Assembly (NCBI RefSeq): GCF_013337285.1
Contig: NZ_SUPW01000004.1
Location: 310,001 to 374,000 of the forward strand
Length of the DNA: 64,000 nt
Direction: 5' to 3'
Source: Agrobacterium tumefaciens
GTDB taxonomy: Bacteria; Pseudomonadota; Alphaproteobacteria; Rhizobiales; Rhizobiaceae
Notes under the pieces: generated by a model
Databases searched by the model: none
The model's input: only the letters and a program-made list of their open reading frames with translations
What the model was told of the DNA's origin: nothing
Program-made: the position numbers and the translations under genes
Part shown: positions 8,468-18,462 of the stretch, one piece after another
Numbering within the stretch: position 1 is the stretch's first letter
Layout: each line of letters opens with the position of its first letter

Positions 8468-9895
8468 GTGCACTGCATGCCGGGGTTGACCGCTGGTCTT
8501 TCGGGGCGCCTGCTGTTGCTCACGGTCATTTTCGTGATGATCGCCGAAGTGCTGATCTTTGTGCCTTCCGTCGCCAATATGCGCCTTTCATGGCTGCGCG
8601 ACCGCCTGAACACGGCGGCTGCCGCCGGCGCGGTGATTGACGGCTTGCAGGCCGAATTGCCACGAAGCGTGCAGAACGACACGCTGATGGCAACCGGGGC
8701 AAAGCTTATTGCGCTGCGCAAGGACGGCACCTCGCGCCTGCTGGCAGTGGCGGAAACGCCGCCCGGGGTGGACGAGCAATATGATCTTTCCGATGTTTCG
8801 CAGCTGGCAGCGGTGCGGGATGCGTTTTCCACATTGCTGTTCGGCGGCAACCGCGTCATCCGCGTTTTCGACGTCGTCGGCGATAGTGACACCATCATCG
8901 AACTGGTGCTCGGTGAAAACAAGCTGCGGGCGGCCATGCTCGCCTATGCCCGCAATGTGTTCCTGATCTCCATCGTCCTGTCGCTCGTCACCGCCGGCCT
9001 CATCTTTATCTCCATCAACCGCATCATGATCCGGCCTATACGCCGGCTGACGCTTGGCATGCAGCATTTCTCGGAAGATCCGGGCAATCCGGAGCGCATC
9101 TTCGTGCCGGAAGAAGGAACCGACGAACTGTCGGTTGCGGGACGTCACCTCGCCGACATGCAGACGGAACTGCAGAAAACCCTGCGTCAACAGAAGAACC
9201 TCGTCGATCTCGGCCTCGCCGTTTCGAAAATCAACCACGACATGCGCAATATCCTCTCTTCCGCGCAGCTCATGTCGGACCGTCTGGTGGATGCCAAGGA
9301 CCCGATGGTCCGCAGTTTTGCCCCGAAACTGCTGCGCACCATCGACCGCGCCGTGGCCTATACGGGTGAAGTTCTGGCCTATGGGCAGGCAACGGAGGGT
9401 GCGCCGAAACGCAAGACGGTTCATTTAAGCCTTCTGGTCAGGGATGTGCGCGATATTCTGGCGCTCGAGCCGGAAAGCGGCATCGAGTTTCACGACAGCG
9501 TGCCCACCGATCTGACCGTCGACGCGGATGGCGAGCAACTGTTCCGGGTGATACACAATCTCTGTCGCAACGCCGTTCAGGCCCTGCAATCGGATGCGAC
9601 AAACGCCGCGCCACGACATCTGTCCATTGCTGCTCAAAGGGCCGGCAGTGTCGTCAGCATCGTCATCGACGACAACGGGCCGGGAATGCCGCGTAAAGCA
9701 AAAGAGAACCTGTTTTCCGCTTTCCGCGGGTCTGCCCGCTCCGGCGGTACCGGCCTCGGCCTCGTCATCGCCCGCGAACTGGTGCTTGCCCATGGCGGCA
9801 CCATAGCGCTTGTCGAGAAGCCCGGCCCAGGCACGCAGTTCCGCATTGAGATCACTGACCGCGCCGCCACTGTGCAGGCGGCCAGAACCGCCTGA
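8468..9895 (+). CDS. Orphan membrane sensor histidine kinase
   Basis: About 475 residues. There are two membrane helices (about 14-35 and 164-184) around a periplasmic sensor of about 130 residues, then a HAMP-like linker, a dimerisation helix with the phospho-acceptor His in KINHDMRNIL (H257), and an HATPase domain with N box NLCRNAVQAL, G1 DDNGPGMP and G2 GGTGLGLVIA. The H box and the short HATPase resemble the PAS-less kinases of rhizobia rather than EnvZ. Neither side carries a response regulator, so the partner is elsewhere. GGAGGA at 8455-8460 sits 7 nt before the GTG at 8468; a GTG at 8420 in the same frame has a poorer site. The stimulus is unknown. Confidence 0.85.
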   Translation: MHCMPGLTAGLSGRLLLLTVIFVMIAEVLIFVPSVANMRLSWLRDRLNTAAAAGAVIDGLQAELPRSVQNDTLMATGAKLIALRKDGTSRLLAVAETPPGVDEQYDLSDVSQLAAVRDAFSTLLFGGNRVIRVFDVVGDSDTIIELVLGENKLRAAMLAYARNVFLISIVLSLVTAGLIFISINRIMIRPIRRLTLGMQHFSEDPGNPERIFVPEEGTDELSVAGRHLADMQTELQKTLRQQKNLVDLGLAVSKINHDMRNILSSAQLMSDRLVDAKDPMVRSFAPKLLRTIDRAVAYTGEVLAYGQATEGAPKRKTVHLSLLVRDVRDILALEPESGIEFHDSVPTDLTVDADGEQLFRVIHNLCRNAVQALQSDATNAAPRHLSIAAQRAGSVVSIVIDDNGPGMPRKAKENLFSAFRGSARSGGTGLGLVIARELVLAHGGTIALVEKPGPGTQFRIEITDRAATVQAARTA

Positions 9896-10112
9896 AAACT
9901 CCCTGAGCCAACGAGTCTCAGTCATCGGCGCGCTCGCTGGAAAAAGGTCGGTGTGCGCCGCTTCAAAAACGGTCCCTATGGAATTTCATTTATAATCAAT
10001 GACATAAATGAATTGCTGCGGAAAAATGACAATTTCGAAACGAAATCGCTTGCAATCGGAATGAGGACGTTTTAGAGGATCGCCACGCCACCGGAAACGA
10101 CCGGAACGGCAC

Positions 10113-10189
10113 GCACCCGTAGCTCAGCTGGATAGAGCACCAGACTACGAATCTGGGGGTCAGGAGTTCGAATCTCTTCGGGTGCGCCA
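10113..10189 (+). tRNA. tRNA-Arg (anticodon ACG)
   Basis: 77 nt including the encoded CCA. The acceptor arms GCACCCG / CGGGTGC pair fully, the D arm reads AGCTCAGCTGGATAGAGC, the anticodon stem-loop is CCAGA-CTACGAA-TCTGG, and the T arm is AGGAGTTCGAATCTCTT. The ACG anticodon would be deaminated to ICG and read CGU/CGC/CGA. Confidence 0.97.
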
Positions 10190-10351
10190 TTTCTCTTCCC
10201 ATAAAATATAATGATACGCCCGGTGCCCGCTGGTACTTTGTCGCATGGCGCAGGACCGGCATCTTCGTCACCGTCTTAGAAGCTCGCAGATTCCGAATTT
10301 CCCGAAAATGTGCTAAAGTCGCAGGTCGCTAGATGACCTCAGGTGAAAGCC

Positions 10352-11164
10352 ATGTTGGAAACGGACAAGGTATTTACCGGCTCTATCCCGGAAAACTACG
10401 ACCGCTATATGGTGCCATTGATTTTCGAGCCATTCGCCCGTGATCTGGCGCGGCGGGCGGCGGCATTGATGCCAATCGATATTTTGGAAGTCGCTGCCGG
10501 TACCGGGGTTGTCACCCGCGAACTGGCGCCCAGATTGCCCCCCGCCGCAAACTATGTCGTTACAGACCTTAACCAGCCGATGCTTGATTTTGCCGCGGCG
10601 CGACAGCCGGCCGACAACCGCATTCATTGGCGGCAGGTCGATGCTCAGGCGTTGCCATTTGAAAACGCGGCTTTCGATCTCGTCTTCTGCCAGTTCGGCG
10701 CGATGTTTTTCACCGACCGCCTGTCCGCCTACCGCGAAGCGATGAGAGTGCTGAAGCCAGGCGGACATTATTTATTCAACGTGTGGGACCGCATTGAGGA
10801 GAATCATCTGGCGAATGACGTGACGAACGCCCTTGCGGAGATGTTTCCCGACGATCCGCCGCGTTTCATGGTCCGCACTCCCCATGGTTATCACGATACG
10901 GCCTTGATACGTAGCGAGCTGGAAAAAGCCGGTTTTTCTCGGGTGGCGATCGAGACGATAGCAGCGCAAAGCCGCGCCTCGTCATCGCGTATTCCGGCCA
11001 TGGCCTATTGTCACGGAACTGTTCTTCGCACTGAAATAGAAGCCAGAGCGCCGGGACAACTGGACGCTGCGACAGACTGCGCCGCATCTGCAATCAAAGC
11101 ACGGCATGGCAGCGGCGAGGTCGCCGCTAAAATTCAGGCACATGTGATTCTCGCCACGGTTTAA
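10352..11164 (+). CDS. Class I SAM-dependent methyltransferase
   Basis: About 270 residues with a Rossmann methyltransferase fold in the first 150: motif I DILEVAAGTGVVTRELAPRL, acidic motif II VVTDLNQPMLDFA, and a UbiE/Methyltransf_11-type FDLVFCQFGAMFFTD, then VLKPGGHYLFNVWD. The C-terminal 100 residues look helical. The acceptor cannot be told from the sequence. AGGTGA lies 5-6 nt before the ATG at 10352, which favours it over the in-frame GTG at 10343. It is monocistronic between tRNA-Arg and the ABC transporter operon. Confidence 0.85.
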   Translation: MLETDKVFTGSIPENYDRYMVPLIFEPFARDLARRAAALMPIDILEVAAGTGVVTRELAPRLPPAANYVVTDLNQPMLDFAAARQPADNRIHWRQVDAQALPFENAAFDLVFCQFGAMFFTDRLSAYREAMRVLKPGGHYLFNVWDRIEENHLANDVTNALAEMFPDDPPRFMVRTPHGYHDTALIRSELEKAGFSRVAIETIAAQSRASSSRIPAMAYCHGTVLRTEIEARAPGQLDAATDCAASAIKARHGSGEVAAKIQAHVILATV

Positions 11165-11343
11165 ACGCCGGGCACACGGGCGCGGCGAAGCTGGTTTTCA
11201 GCGGGATAATCTACGAATTCGGATATTTGGGAATAAACCCCTAAATATTAGTGGTTTTAGTGAAAGCCTATACTGCAAGGCTTGGCGGTGACCCGAGTTT
11301 GCCGGGCTTTTTAATGTCACCGAACTTTCGGTAAACCTTCGTC

Positions 11344-11360
11344 ATATTGTCATACAATAT
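11344..11360. promoter_or_regulatory. GntR/FadR-type operator palindrome before the ABC operon
   Basis: ATATTGTCATACAATAT is a perfect 7-bp inverted repeat with a 3-nt spacer. Its core TTGTCATACAA fits TNGTNNNACNA, the consensus of the FadR subfamily of GntR repressors. It ends 31 nt before the ATPase start codon, so it probably overlaps the promoter or the transcription start. No GntR gene is visible in the window. Confidence 0.65.
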
Positions 11361-11391
11361 AAGCATATGCGCTCCAGAAAAGGAGCGCAGA

Positions 11392-12533
<1,142 letters not shown>

Positions 12534-12537
<4 letters not shown>

Positions 12538-13460
12538 CGGTTGTTGATGCTTCCACGACCGTGCGTGCCAAATCCCGTCCGAGCCTGTCGAAGGCGGACC
12601 GGCGGATGATCTGGCGTGGCCTGATGTTTGCCGCCCCCGCAAGCCTGCTGCTTCTGACCATCTATATTGTTCCGATGCTGGTTCTCGCCGGTTTTTCCGT
12701 CACGGATTACCAGCTCGGCGCGCTCTCCACGCGTTTCGTCGGCCTCGACAACTTCGTAAAAGCATTTCAGGATCCGGTTTTCCTGCGCGCTCTGACAAAC
12801 ACGGCCATCTACGCGGTCATCGTCATCCCCTTCGGCGTGTTTCTGGCGCTTGGCGTGGCCCTGCTCGTCTATAATCGCAAGCGCAGCCGTGCCTTCTGGG
12901 AAGTCGCCTATTTCCTTCCCGTTACTGCAACCCTCGTCGCCATGGCGACCGTGTGGCAATTCCTGCTGCACCCTTCGCTTGGCCCGGTGAATGCGGCGAT
13001 CAAATGGCTGGGCTTCGAACCCGTCGCCTTTCTTTCCAATCCCGTCCTCCTCATTCCCACCATGGCGCTGATCGGTATCTGGCAGGTTCTGGGCTTCAAC
13101 ATGGTGCTGTTCCTTGCCGGCCTCACCGCCATTTCGAAGGATCTGCACGAGGCGGCGCGGCTTGACGGCGCGAAAAACCCCATAGACCGGTTCCTGACGG
13201 TGACATGGCCAATGCTTGGGCCGACGACCATGTTCGTGGTGGTCACCACATCCATCTCGGCCTTCAAGGTCTTCGAGACGGTGGCTGTGCTGACCAAGGG
13301 CCGTTTCGGTTCGGAAACCCTGCTGTTCGATCTTTATCTTGAGGGTTTTGAATATTCCAACACCGGTTATGCGGCGGCGCTGACCATTATCTTCCTCGCA
13401 ATCGTGCTGGTCCTGTCGATAGGCCAGACGCTACATATGGACCGGAAGGTGCATTACTGA
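12534..13460 (+). CDS. ABC importer permease, UgpA/MalF type
   Basis: A 308-residue inner-membrane permease with six predicted helices. The EAA loop that docks the ATPase is visible as LHEAARLDGAKNPIDRFLTV, followed by WPMLGPTTMF. An N-terminal basic cytoplasmic segment precedes the first helix (ASLLLLTIYIVPMLVLAGFS). It is coupled by 4-nt overlap to the ATPase upstream and shares one base with the second permease downstream. Confidence 0.92.
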
Positions 13461-14281
13461 TGGCCGCTCTCCGCAAATATTTCCCGCATCTGGTGCTGGC
13501 GCTCGGCGCATTCGTGATGCTCCTGCCGTTCTACTGGATGATGCTGACATCGATCCGCTCACCGGCGGAAATATTCAACGTCTCGCTCTGGCCGATCCCC
13601 GAAAAATTCGACGCGGTGGAAAACTATGCCCGGGCGGCGGGACAGGTGCCGATGGCCCGCTTCATGCTGAACGGCGTCATCGTTTGCGTCGGCATCCTCA
13701 TTATTCAGGTGCTGACCTCGGTTCCGGCGGCCTATGCACTGGCGAAGCTAAGGTTTCCGGGCCGCAAGCTGCTCCTGGGCCTCGTCATCGCCGCACTCTG
13801 CGTGCCCATTCAGGCACTGGCGCTGCCGCTTTTCGTCGGGCTGGCGAAGACACAGCTCCTCAACACCTATTTCGCGATGATGATGCCGTTCTTCCTCTCG
13901 GTCTTCGCCATCTTCCTGTTCAACCAGTCCTTCCGCAGCTACCCGGATGAAATCATCGAGGCGGCACGCATGGATGGTTTTTCGGAAATGGAAATTTGCT
14001 GGGGGCTCGTCCTGCGTGGCTCGCTGCCTTCGCTTGCCGCTTTTTCGGTCTTCTCGCTCGTTGCCCACTGGAACGACCTTTATTGGCCGATGATCGTGGT
14101 CTCCGACACCAATCTCGCCCCGCCGCCGCTTGGCATGATGTTCTTTGCCGATGTTGAATCCGGCGCGAACTACGGCGCGCTGATGGCGGGCGCCACACTG
14201 ATTACCGCGCCGATGGTGCTGTGCTTCCTCCTCGCACGGCGGCACTTCATCGCCGGTATTACCATGACCGGCGTCAAGTGA
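13460..14281 (+). CDS. ABC importer permease, UgpE/MalG type
   Basis: 273 residues, six helices, with EAA loop EIIEAARMDGFSEMEICWGL, the motif of CarB-type (CUT1) permeases. It forms the heterodimeric membrane channel with the preceding gene. The start (ATG at 13460) overlaps the previous stop codon, which indicates translational coupling. Forty-one bases separate it from the binding-protein gene. Confidence 0.92.
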   Translation: MAALRKYFPHLVLALGAFVMLLPFYWMMLTSIRSPAEIFNVSLWPIPEKFDAVENYARAAGQVPMARFMLNGVIVCVGILIIQVLTSVPAAYALAKLRFPGRKLLLGLVIAALCVPIQALALPLFVGLAKTQLLNTYFAMMMPFFLSVFAIFLFNQSFRSYPDEIIEAARMDGFSEMEICWGLVLRGSLPSLAAFSVFSLVAHWNDLYWPMIVVSDTNLAPPPLGMMFFADVESGANYGALMAGATLITAPMVLCFLLARRHFIAGITMTGVK

Positions 14282-14322
14282 CGCCGTTCACACTCCTCCT
14301 CCCAACCTTTCTGGAGACTGAT

Positions 14323-15615
14323 ATGAAACTCAACCGACGCGCTGTGGTAAGCGGTCTGGCCCTCGGCATGGCTTTTGCAGGCCTTGCACAGCCGGCTCTG
14401 GCCAATGAAATCACGCTGAACGTTCTCTACAACCTGCCGGGCTTCACCAAGTTCCATCAGCCGCTGGCCGATGAATTCATGAAGAAGAACCCGGACGTGA
14501 AGATCAACTTCCTTGCCCCGGCTGCCGGTTACAACGAAGGTCAGCAGCAGGTTCTGCGCTCTGCCGTCACGGGCAATCTGCCGGATGTTTATTTCTCGGG
14601 TTACAACCTGACGGCGGAACTGGTTCACACGCTCGCACTGCGCAACCAGATCACCGATCTCGGCCCGTTTATCCAGGCTGAAGGCGGTCAGGCCTTCCTC
14701 GACAAGAACTACAGCCCGAAGATGGCCGCTCTCGGCCAGATCGACGGCAAACAGTACGGCCTGCCAGTCAACGCTTCCTCGCCGATCATCTACATCAACG
14801 CCGACCTCGTCACCAAGGCCGGCGGCGACCCGGACAAGATGCCGACGACCTTCCCGGAGCTCATCGCTCTCGCCAAGAAGATCAAGGCTCTCGATGCCAA
14901 GTTTGCCGGCATGAGCTACGACATCAACGGCTGGCCGGATGACTGGTTGTGGCAGGCGCTGGTCTTCGAACAGGGCGGCAAGCTCGTTGACGAAAAGACC
15001 AAGACCGTTGCCTTCGACAATGAGATCGGTCTCAATGCCCTGAAGATGGCCCGCCAGTTCGTCACCGAAGGTGGCCAGAACCTGCTCGACTGGGATCAGT
15101 CCCGCCAGCAGTTCGGTGCAGGCCTCACCGGCTTCATCTTCTCGACCCCGGCCCACGTTCAGACGATCCAGGGTCTGGTTGGCGACCGCTTCAAGCTGAA
15201 GACGGCGACCTTCCCGCTCGACAACAAGGAAAAGGGCGGCGTGCCGACCGGCGGCAACTCTGCCGTTATCCTGACGCAGGAAAAAGCCAAGCAGGACGCT
15301 GCCTGGAAATACCTGAAGTGGATCACCGGTCCGGAAGCGCAGAACACCATCGTTCGCATCACCGGTTACCTGCCCACCAACAAGCTGGCAACGGGTCCGG
15401 ACTTCCTCGCTCCCTATTATGTCGAGAACCCGAATGTGAAGACCGCTTCGCTGCAGGCTGACCGTTCGCTCCCCTGGGCCGGTTATCCGGGTGGCGATTC
15501 CGTCCGTATCTGGCGCACCCAGCGCGACATCATCGGCACCGTCATGCGCGGTGAGGTGACGCCGGAAGCCGGTCTCAAGCAGGTTGTCGAACAGACAAAC
15601 GCCCTGTTGAAATAA
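14323..15615 (+). CDS. Periplasmic solute-binding protein of the CUT1-type ABC importer
   Basis: A 430-residue extracellular solute-binding protein (family 1). A Sec signal peptide is present (MKLNRRAVVSGLALGMAFAG with cleavage after about QPALA). The mature protein starts NEITLNVLYNLPGFTKFHQP and contains the hinge and ligand region typical of UgpB-like proteins (LPDVYFSGYN). GGAGACTGAT precedes the ATG. The ligand is not identifiable; the phosphodiesterase encoded next suggests a phosphodiester such as a glycerophosphodiester (inference). A hairpin between it and the phosphodiesterase gene probably keeps binding-protein mRNA abundant. Confidence 0.9.
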   Translation: MKLNRRAVVSGLALGMAFAGLAQPALANEITLNVLYNLPGFTKFHQPLADEFMKKNPDVKINFLAPAAGYNEGQQQVLRSAVTGNLPDVYFSGYNLTAELVHTLALRNQITDLGPFIQAEGGQAFLDKNYSPKMAALGQIDGKQYGLPVNASSPIIYINADLVTKAGGDPDKMPTTFPELIALAKKIKALDAKFAGMSYDINGWPDDWLWQALVFEQGGKLVDEKTKTVAFDNEIGLNALKMARQFVTEGGQNLLDWDQSRQQFGAGLTGFIFSTPAHVQTIQGLVGDRFKLKTATFPLDNKEKGGVPTGGNSAVILTQEKAKQDAAWKYLKWITGPEAQNTIVRITGYLPTNKLATGPDFLAPYYVENPNVKTASLQADRSLPWAGYPGGDSVRIWRTQRDIIGTVMRGEVTPEAGLKQVVEQTNALLK

Positions 15616-15628
15616 GCCCCCAGAAAGA

Positions 15629-15656
15629 GGCTGCGGGGAAATCCGTTCCCGCAGCC
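15629..15656 (+). terminator. Intra-operon hairpin after the binding-protein gene
   Basis: GGCTGCGGGG / CCCGCAGCC stem with a 9-10-nt loop, then ATTTTG. The next gene starts 23 nt later, so this is likely a partial terminator or mRNA-stabilising hairpin rather than the end of the operon. Confidence 0.6.
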
Positions 15657-15678
15657 ATTTTGCGCAGAAAGACTGACA

Positions 15679-16479
15679 ATGAAGATCATCCAGATCACAG
15701 ACACCCATCTCGTACCCCCCGGCATCGCTGTAAACGGCGTCGATCCGGAAAAGCAGCTGCGCGCTGCAGTGGCCGATATTGTTGAAAAACACGCCGACGC
15801 CGATCTTCTTGTCATGACGGGCGATCTTTGCAATTACGGCGAGCCGGAAGCCTATGAGCTGCTGCGCGACATCCTCGCACCCGTCTCCGTCCCCGTGCGG
15901 CTGATGCTCGGCAATCACGACCGTCGTCCGGAATTCGTTGCAGCTTTCCCGGAACAGCCGCGCGACGATAATGGCTATATCCAGTCATTCATCGATACCG
16001 AATTCGGCCGCCTGCTGTTTCTCGACAGCCACGAAGCCGATGTCATCGGCGGCAGGTATGGCGCGGATCGTCTGGCATGGTTGGAGAGTGCGCTGGAAAG
16101 CGCGGGCGAACTGCCGGTCACGGTGTTCATCCACCACCCACCGATGGATTGCGGCATCCGCCATTTCGAACATATCGGCATGCATGATGATGGCGCCATC
16201 ATGCGCCGCCTCGCGGCTCACCCGGCCGGTGTGCGTCATATCATCTTTGGCCATATCCATGTGCCTATGGCCGGCACGACAGCCGACGGCATAGCCTACA
16301 GCTCGGGTCAGGCCTGCGCCCACCGTTTCATCACCGATATCGACGTTCTCGATCCGCTGTGGACGGGTGGCAACCCCTGTTACCGGGTCATCACAACGGG
16401 TACATTCGGCCTGCGCGCCTATAATGCCGAAGTGGGGCAGGTTGTGCTTGGTCAGGCACCCATCTGCGAAGGCCCCTGA
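15679..16479 (+). CDS. Class III (GpdQ-like) metallophosphodiesterase
   Basis: A 266-residue calcineurin-like phosphoesterase with the full dinuclear metal site: DTH (residues 8-10), MTGDLCNYG, LGNHDRRP, FIHHPPMD and FGHIHVPMAG. The short length and C-terminal segment resemble GpdQ and Rv0805-type enzymes that hydrolyse glycerophosphodiesters or cyclic nucleotides. It has no signal peptide, so it acts in the cytoplasm on an imported or internal phosphodiester. As the last gene of the ABC operon it probably processes the transported substrate (inference). Catalytic activity is well supported; the substrate is not. Confidence 0.88.
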   Translation: MKIIQITDTHLVPPGIAVNGVDPEKQLRAAVADIVEKHADADLLVMTGDLCNYGEPEAYELLRDILAPVSVPVRLMLGNHDRRPEFVAAFPEQPRDDNGYIQSFIDTEFGRLLFLDSHEADVIGGRYGADRLAWLESALESAGELPVTVFIHHPPMDCGIRHFEHIGMHDDGAIMRRLAAHPAGVRHIIFGHIHVPMAGTTADGIAYSSGQACAHRFITDIDVLDPLWTGGNPCYRVITTGTFGLRAYNAEVGQVVLGQAPICEGP

Positions 16480-16686
16480 TCGCGAGGGATTTTTGGCGAC
16501 AGGACGGGGCGGTCGCCCGCCTCATCCTGTTTCGCCGCCGATACGATGCTGCGGAAGGCTCGCCGATTGGCGAGGCTGCGATGTCGCGAAGACCCCGCAG
16601 CCTGTAGCGCCGATGCACCACTTGCGGTTTGTTGCGCAAGATTGATGGACTAAGGCCGTAGTCCCGGCCGCGCCCTTGATCTATGT

Positions 16687-16706
16687 CAGTTTCATCGATG
16701 AAACTG
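16687..16706. promoter_or_regulatory. Perfect 20-bp palindrome upstream of the CoA-transferase gene
   Basis: CAGTTTCATCGATGAAACTG is its own reverse complement. It lies 71 nt before the chosen start at 16778 in an otherwise featureless gap of about 300 bases (16480-16777), so it may be an operator for a dimeric regulator. No regulator gene is adjacent. Confidence 0.5.
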
Positions 16707-16777
16707 CACGCCATAGTCGCCCAAGAGGTGGCCAGCTTGATGACGTGCCATCGTGAGTGCAGATCATGGAGAAGTGC

Positions 16778-18271
16778 ATGCTTGAAAAGCGTATCCGCAA
16801 CGCGTCCCTCTTGAACCGGATCGTCAGCGCTGAAGAGGCCGCCAGTCTCATTCAGGATGGCATGACTGTCGGCATGAGCGGCTTCACGCGCGCCGGCGAA
16901 GCCAAGGCGGTGCCGCTGGCGCTCGCCGAACGCGCCAAGTCGCATCCCATGAAGATCACCCTGATGACCGGCGCTTCCCTCGGCAACGATCTCGATAAGA
17001 CCATGGTCGAGGCCGGCATGCTGGCGCGCCGCATGCCGTTCCAGTCCGATCCGGCTTTGCGCAAGGCGATCAATGACGGGAGGGTGATGTTCATCGATCA
17101 GCATCTTTCCGAAACGGTTGAGCAACTGCGTGGGGGTCAGATCCATGGCGTCGATGTCGCCATTGTCGAGGCCGTGGCAATCACGGCGGAAGGCGGCATC
17201 GTCCCCACCACCTCGGTCGGCAATTCCGCGAGCTTCGCCATTCTGGCCGATAAGGTCATCGTTGAGATCAACCTGTCGCAGCCCGAAGTGCTGGAGGGAT
17301 TGCACGACATCTTCATTCCCGCCAAACGCCCGACCCGCATGCCCATCCCCGTCGTGGCGACGGATAGCCGTGTCGGCCTGCCATTCATTCCGGTGCCGCC
17401 GGAAAAGATCGCTGCCATCGTGCTGAGCGACAAGAGCGACAGTTTTTCAACGGTGCTGCCGCCGGATGACGAAACCAAGGCGATTGCCGGCCATCTCACC
17501 GAGTTCCTGCTGAACGAGGTACGTCATGGCCGCATGACCCACGAACTCCAGCCGCTCCAGGCCGGCATTGGCACCATTGCCAATGCGGTGATGCATGGTT
17601 TCATCGATACGCCGTTTCACGATCTCAAAATGTATTCGGAAGTCCTGCAGGATTCGACCTTCGAGCTTTTCGATGCCGGCAAGCTCACCTTCGCCTCCGG
17701 TTCGTCGATCACACTCTCCTCCGCCATGAACGAACGGGTCATGCCGCGGCTCGCCGATTACAAGAGCCGGCTGATCCTGCGTCCGCAGGAGGTCAGCAAC
17801 CACCCGGAAGTCATCCGCCGCCTCGGCATCATTGGCATCAACACGGCGCTGGAATTCGATATTTATGGCAACGTCAATTCCACCCATGTCGGCGGAACGC
17901 ACATGATGAACGGCATTGGCGGCTCGGGGGATTTCGCCCGCAACGCCTATATGTCGATCTTCGTCACCAAGTCGATCGCCAAGGGCGGGGCGATTTCCAG
18001 CGTTGTGCCGATGGTCAGTCATGTCGATCATACCGAACACGATGTGGATATTCTCGTCACCGAAATCGGTCTGGCCGATCTACGCGGGCTGGCTCCGCGT
18101 GAGCGGGCGGCGGTGGTCATCGAAAATTGCGTGCATCCCAGCTATCGCGATGCGTTGACGGATTATTACCAGCGGGCGGCGGCACGGGGCGGGCACACGC
18201 CGCATCTCATCGAGGAGGCGCTGTCCTGGCACAATGCGCTTCGGGAAAGAGGAACGATGCTGCCGCAGTAA
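16778..18271 (+). CDS. Acetyl-CoA hydrolase / succinate:acetate CoA-transferase
   Basis: A 497-residue class I CoA-transferase related to YgfH/AarC (TIGR03458 type). The catalytic glutamate lies in KMYSEVLQDST, the oxyanion-loop glycine region is GMSGFTRAG near the N-terminus, and the CoA-binding glycine loop is GIGGSGDFARNA. It likely moves CoA between succinyl-CoA and acetate (or propionate), or hydrolyses acetyl-CoA, in the cytoplasm. The ATG at 16778 follows GGAGAAG and begins MLEKRIRN, as in relatives; in-frame upstream starts at 16757 and 16766 are less likely. It is monocistronic, with a 20-bp palindrome upstream. Confidence 0.9.
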   Translation: MLEKRIRNASLLNRIVSAEEAASLIQDGMTVGMSGFTRAGEAKAVPLALAERAKSHPMKITLMTGASLGNDLDKTMVEAGMLARRMPFQSDPALRKAINDGRVMFIDQHLSETVEQLRGGQIHGVDVAIVEAVAITAEGGIVPTTSVGNSASFAILADKVIVEINLSQPEVLEGLHDIFIPAKRPTRMPIPVVATDSRVGLPFIPVPPEKIAAIVLSDKSDSFSTVLPPDDETKAIAGHLTEFLLNEVRHGRMTHELQPLQAGIGTIANAVMHGFIDTPFHDLKMYSEVLQDSTFELFDAGKLTFASGSSITLSSAMNERVMPRLADYKSRLILRPQEVSNHPEVIRRLGIIGINTALEFDIYGNVNSTHVGGTHMMNGIGGSGDFARNAYMSIFVTKSIAKGGAISSVVPMVSHVDHTEHDVDILVTEIGLADLRGLAPRERAAVVIENCVHPSYRDALTDYYQRAAARGGHTPHLIEEALSWHNALRERGTMLPQ

Positions 18272-18462
18272 TAGGTCCCGCGCTCTTGCCGGCCGTCGAG
18301 TTTCCGGCCTGTCGGCCGGCAATTGGGTCTGTTTGGACACACCGGGGCGGAAAGTGTCCGCTGCTCCGCTTTGGTTGCTGGCGCGGCAGTTCCGCCTCCG
18401 GTAGAAAATTCTCTCCCCTTGGCTGTTATCCGGCTGCCTCTGGGTTGTAGGAGAGTGATGTG

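Noticed and set aside
9996..10271. Minus-strand ORF of 91 codons containing AHPKRFELLTPRFVV
   Set aside because: It is the antisense of tRNA-Arg; this sequence is a well-known false protein call.
14170..15918. Long minus-strand ORF (582 codons)
   Set aside because: Shadow of the binding-protein gene in a GC-rich frame; the plus-strand reading has a signal peptide and a recognised family.
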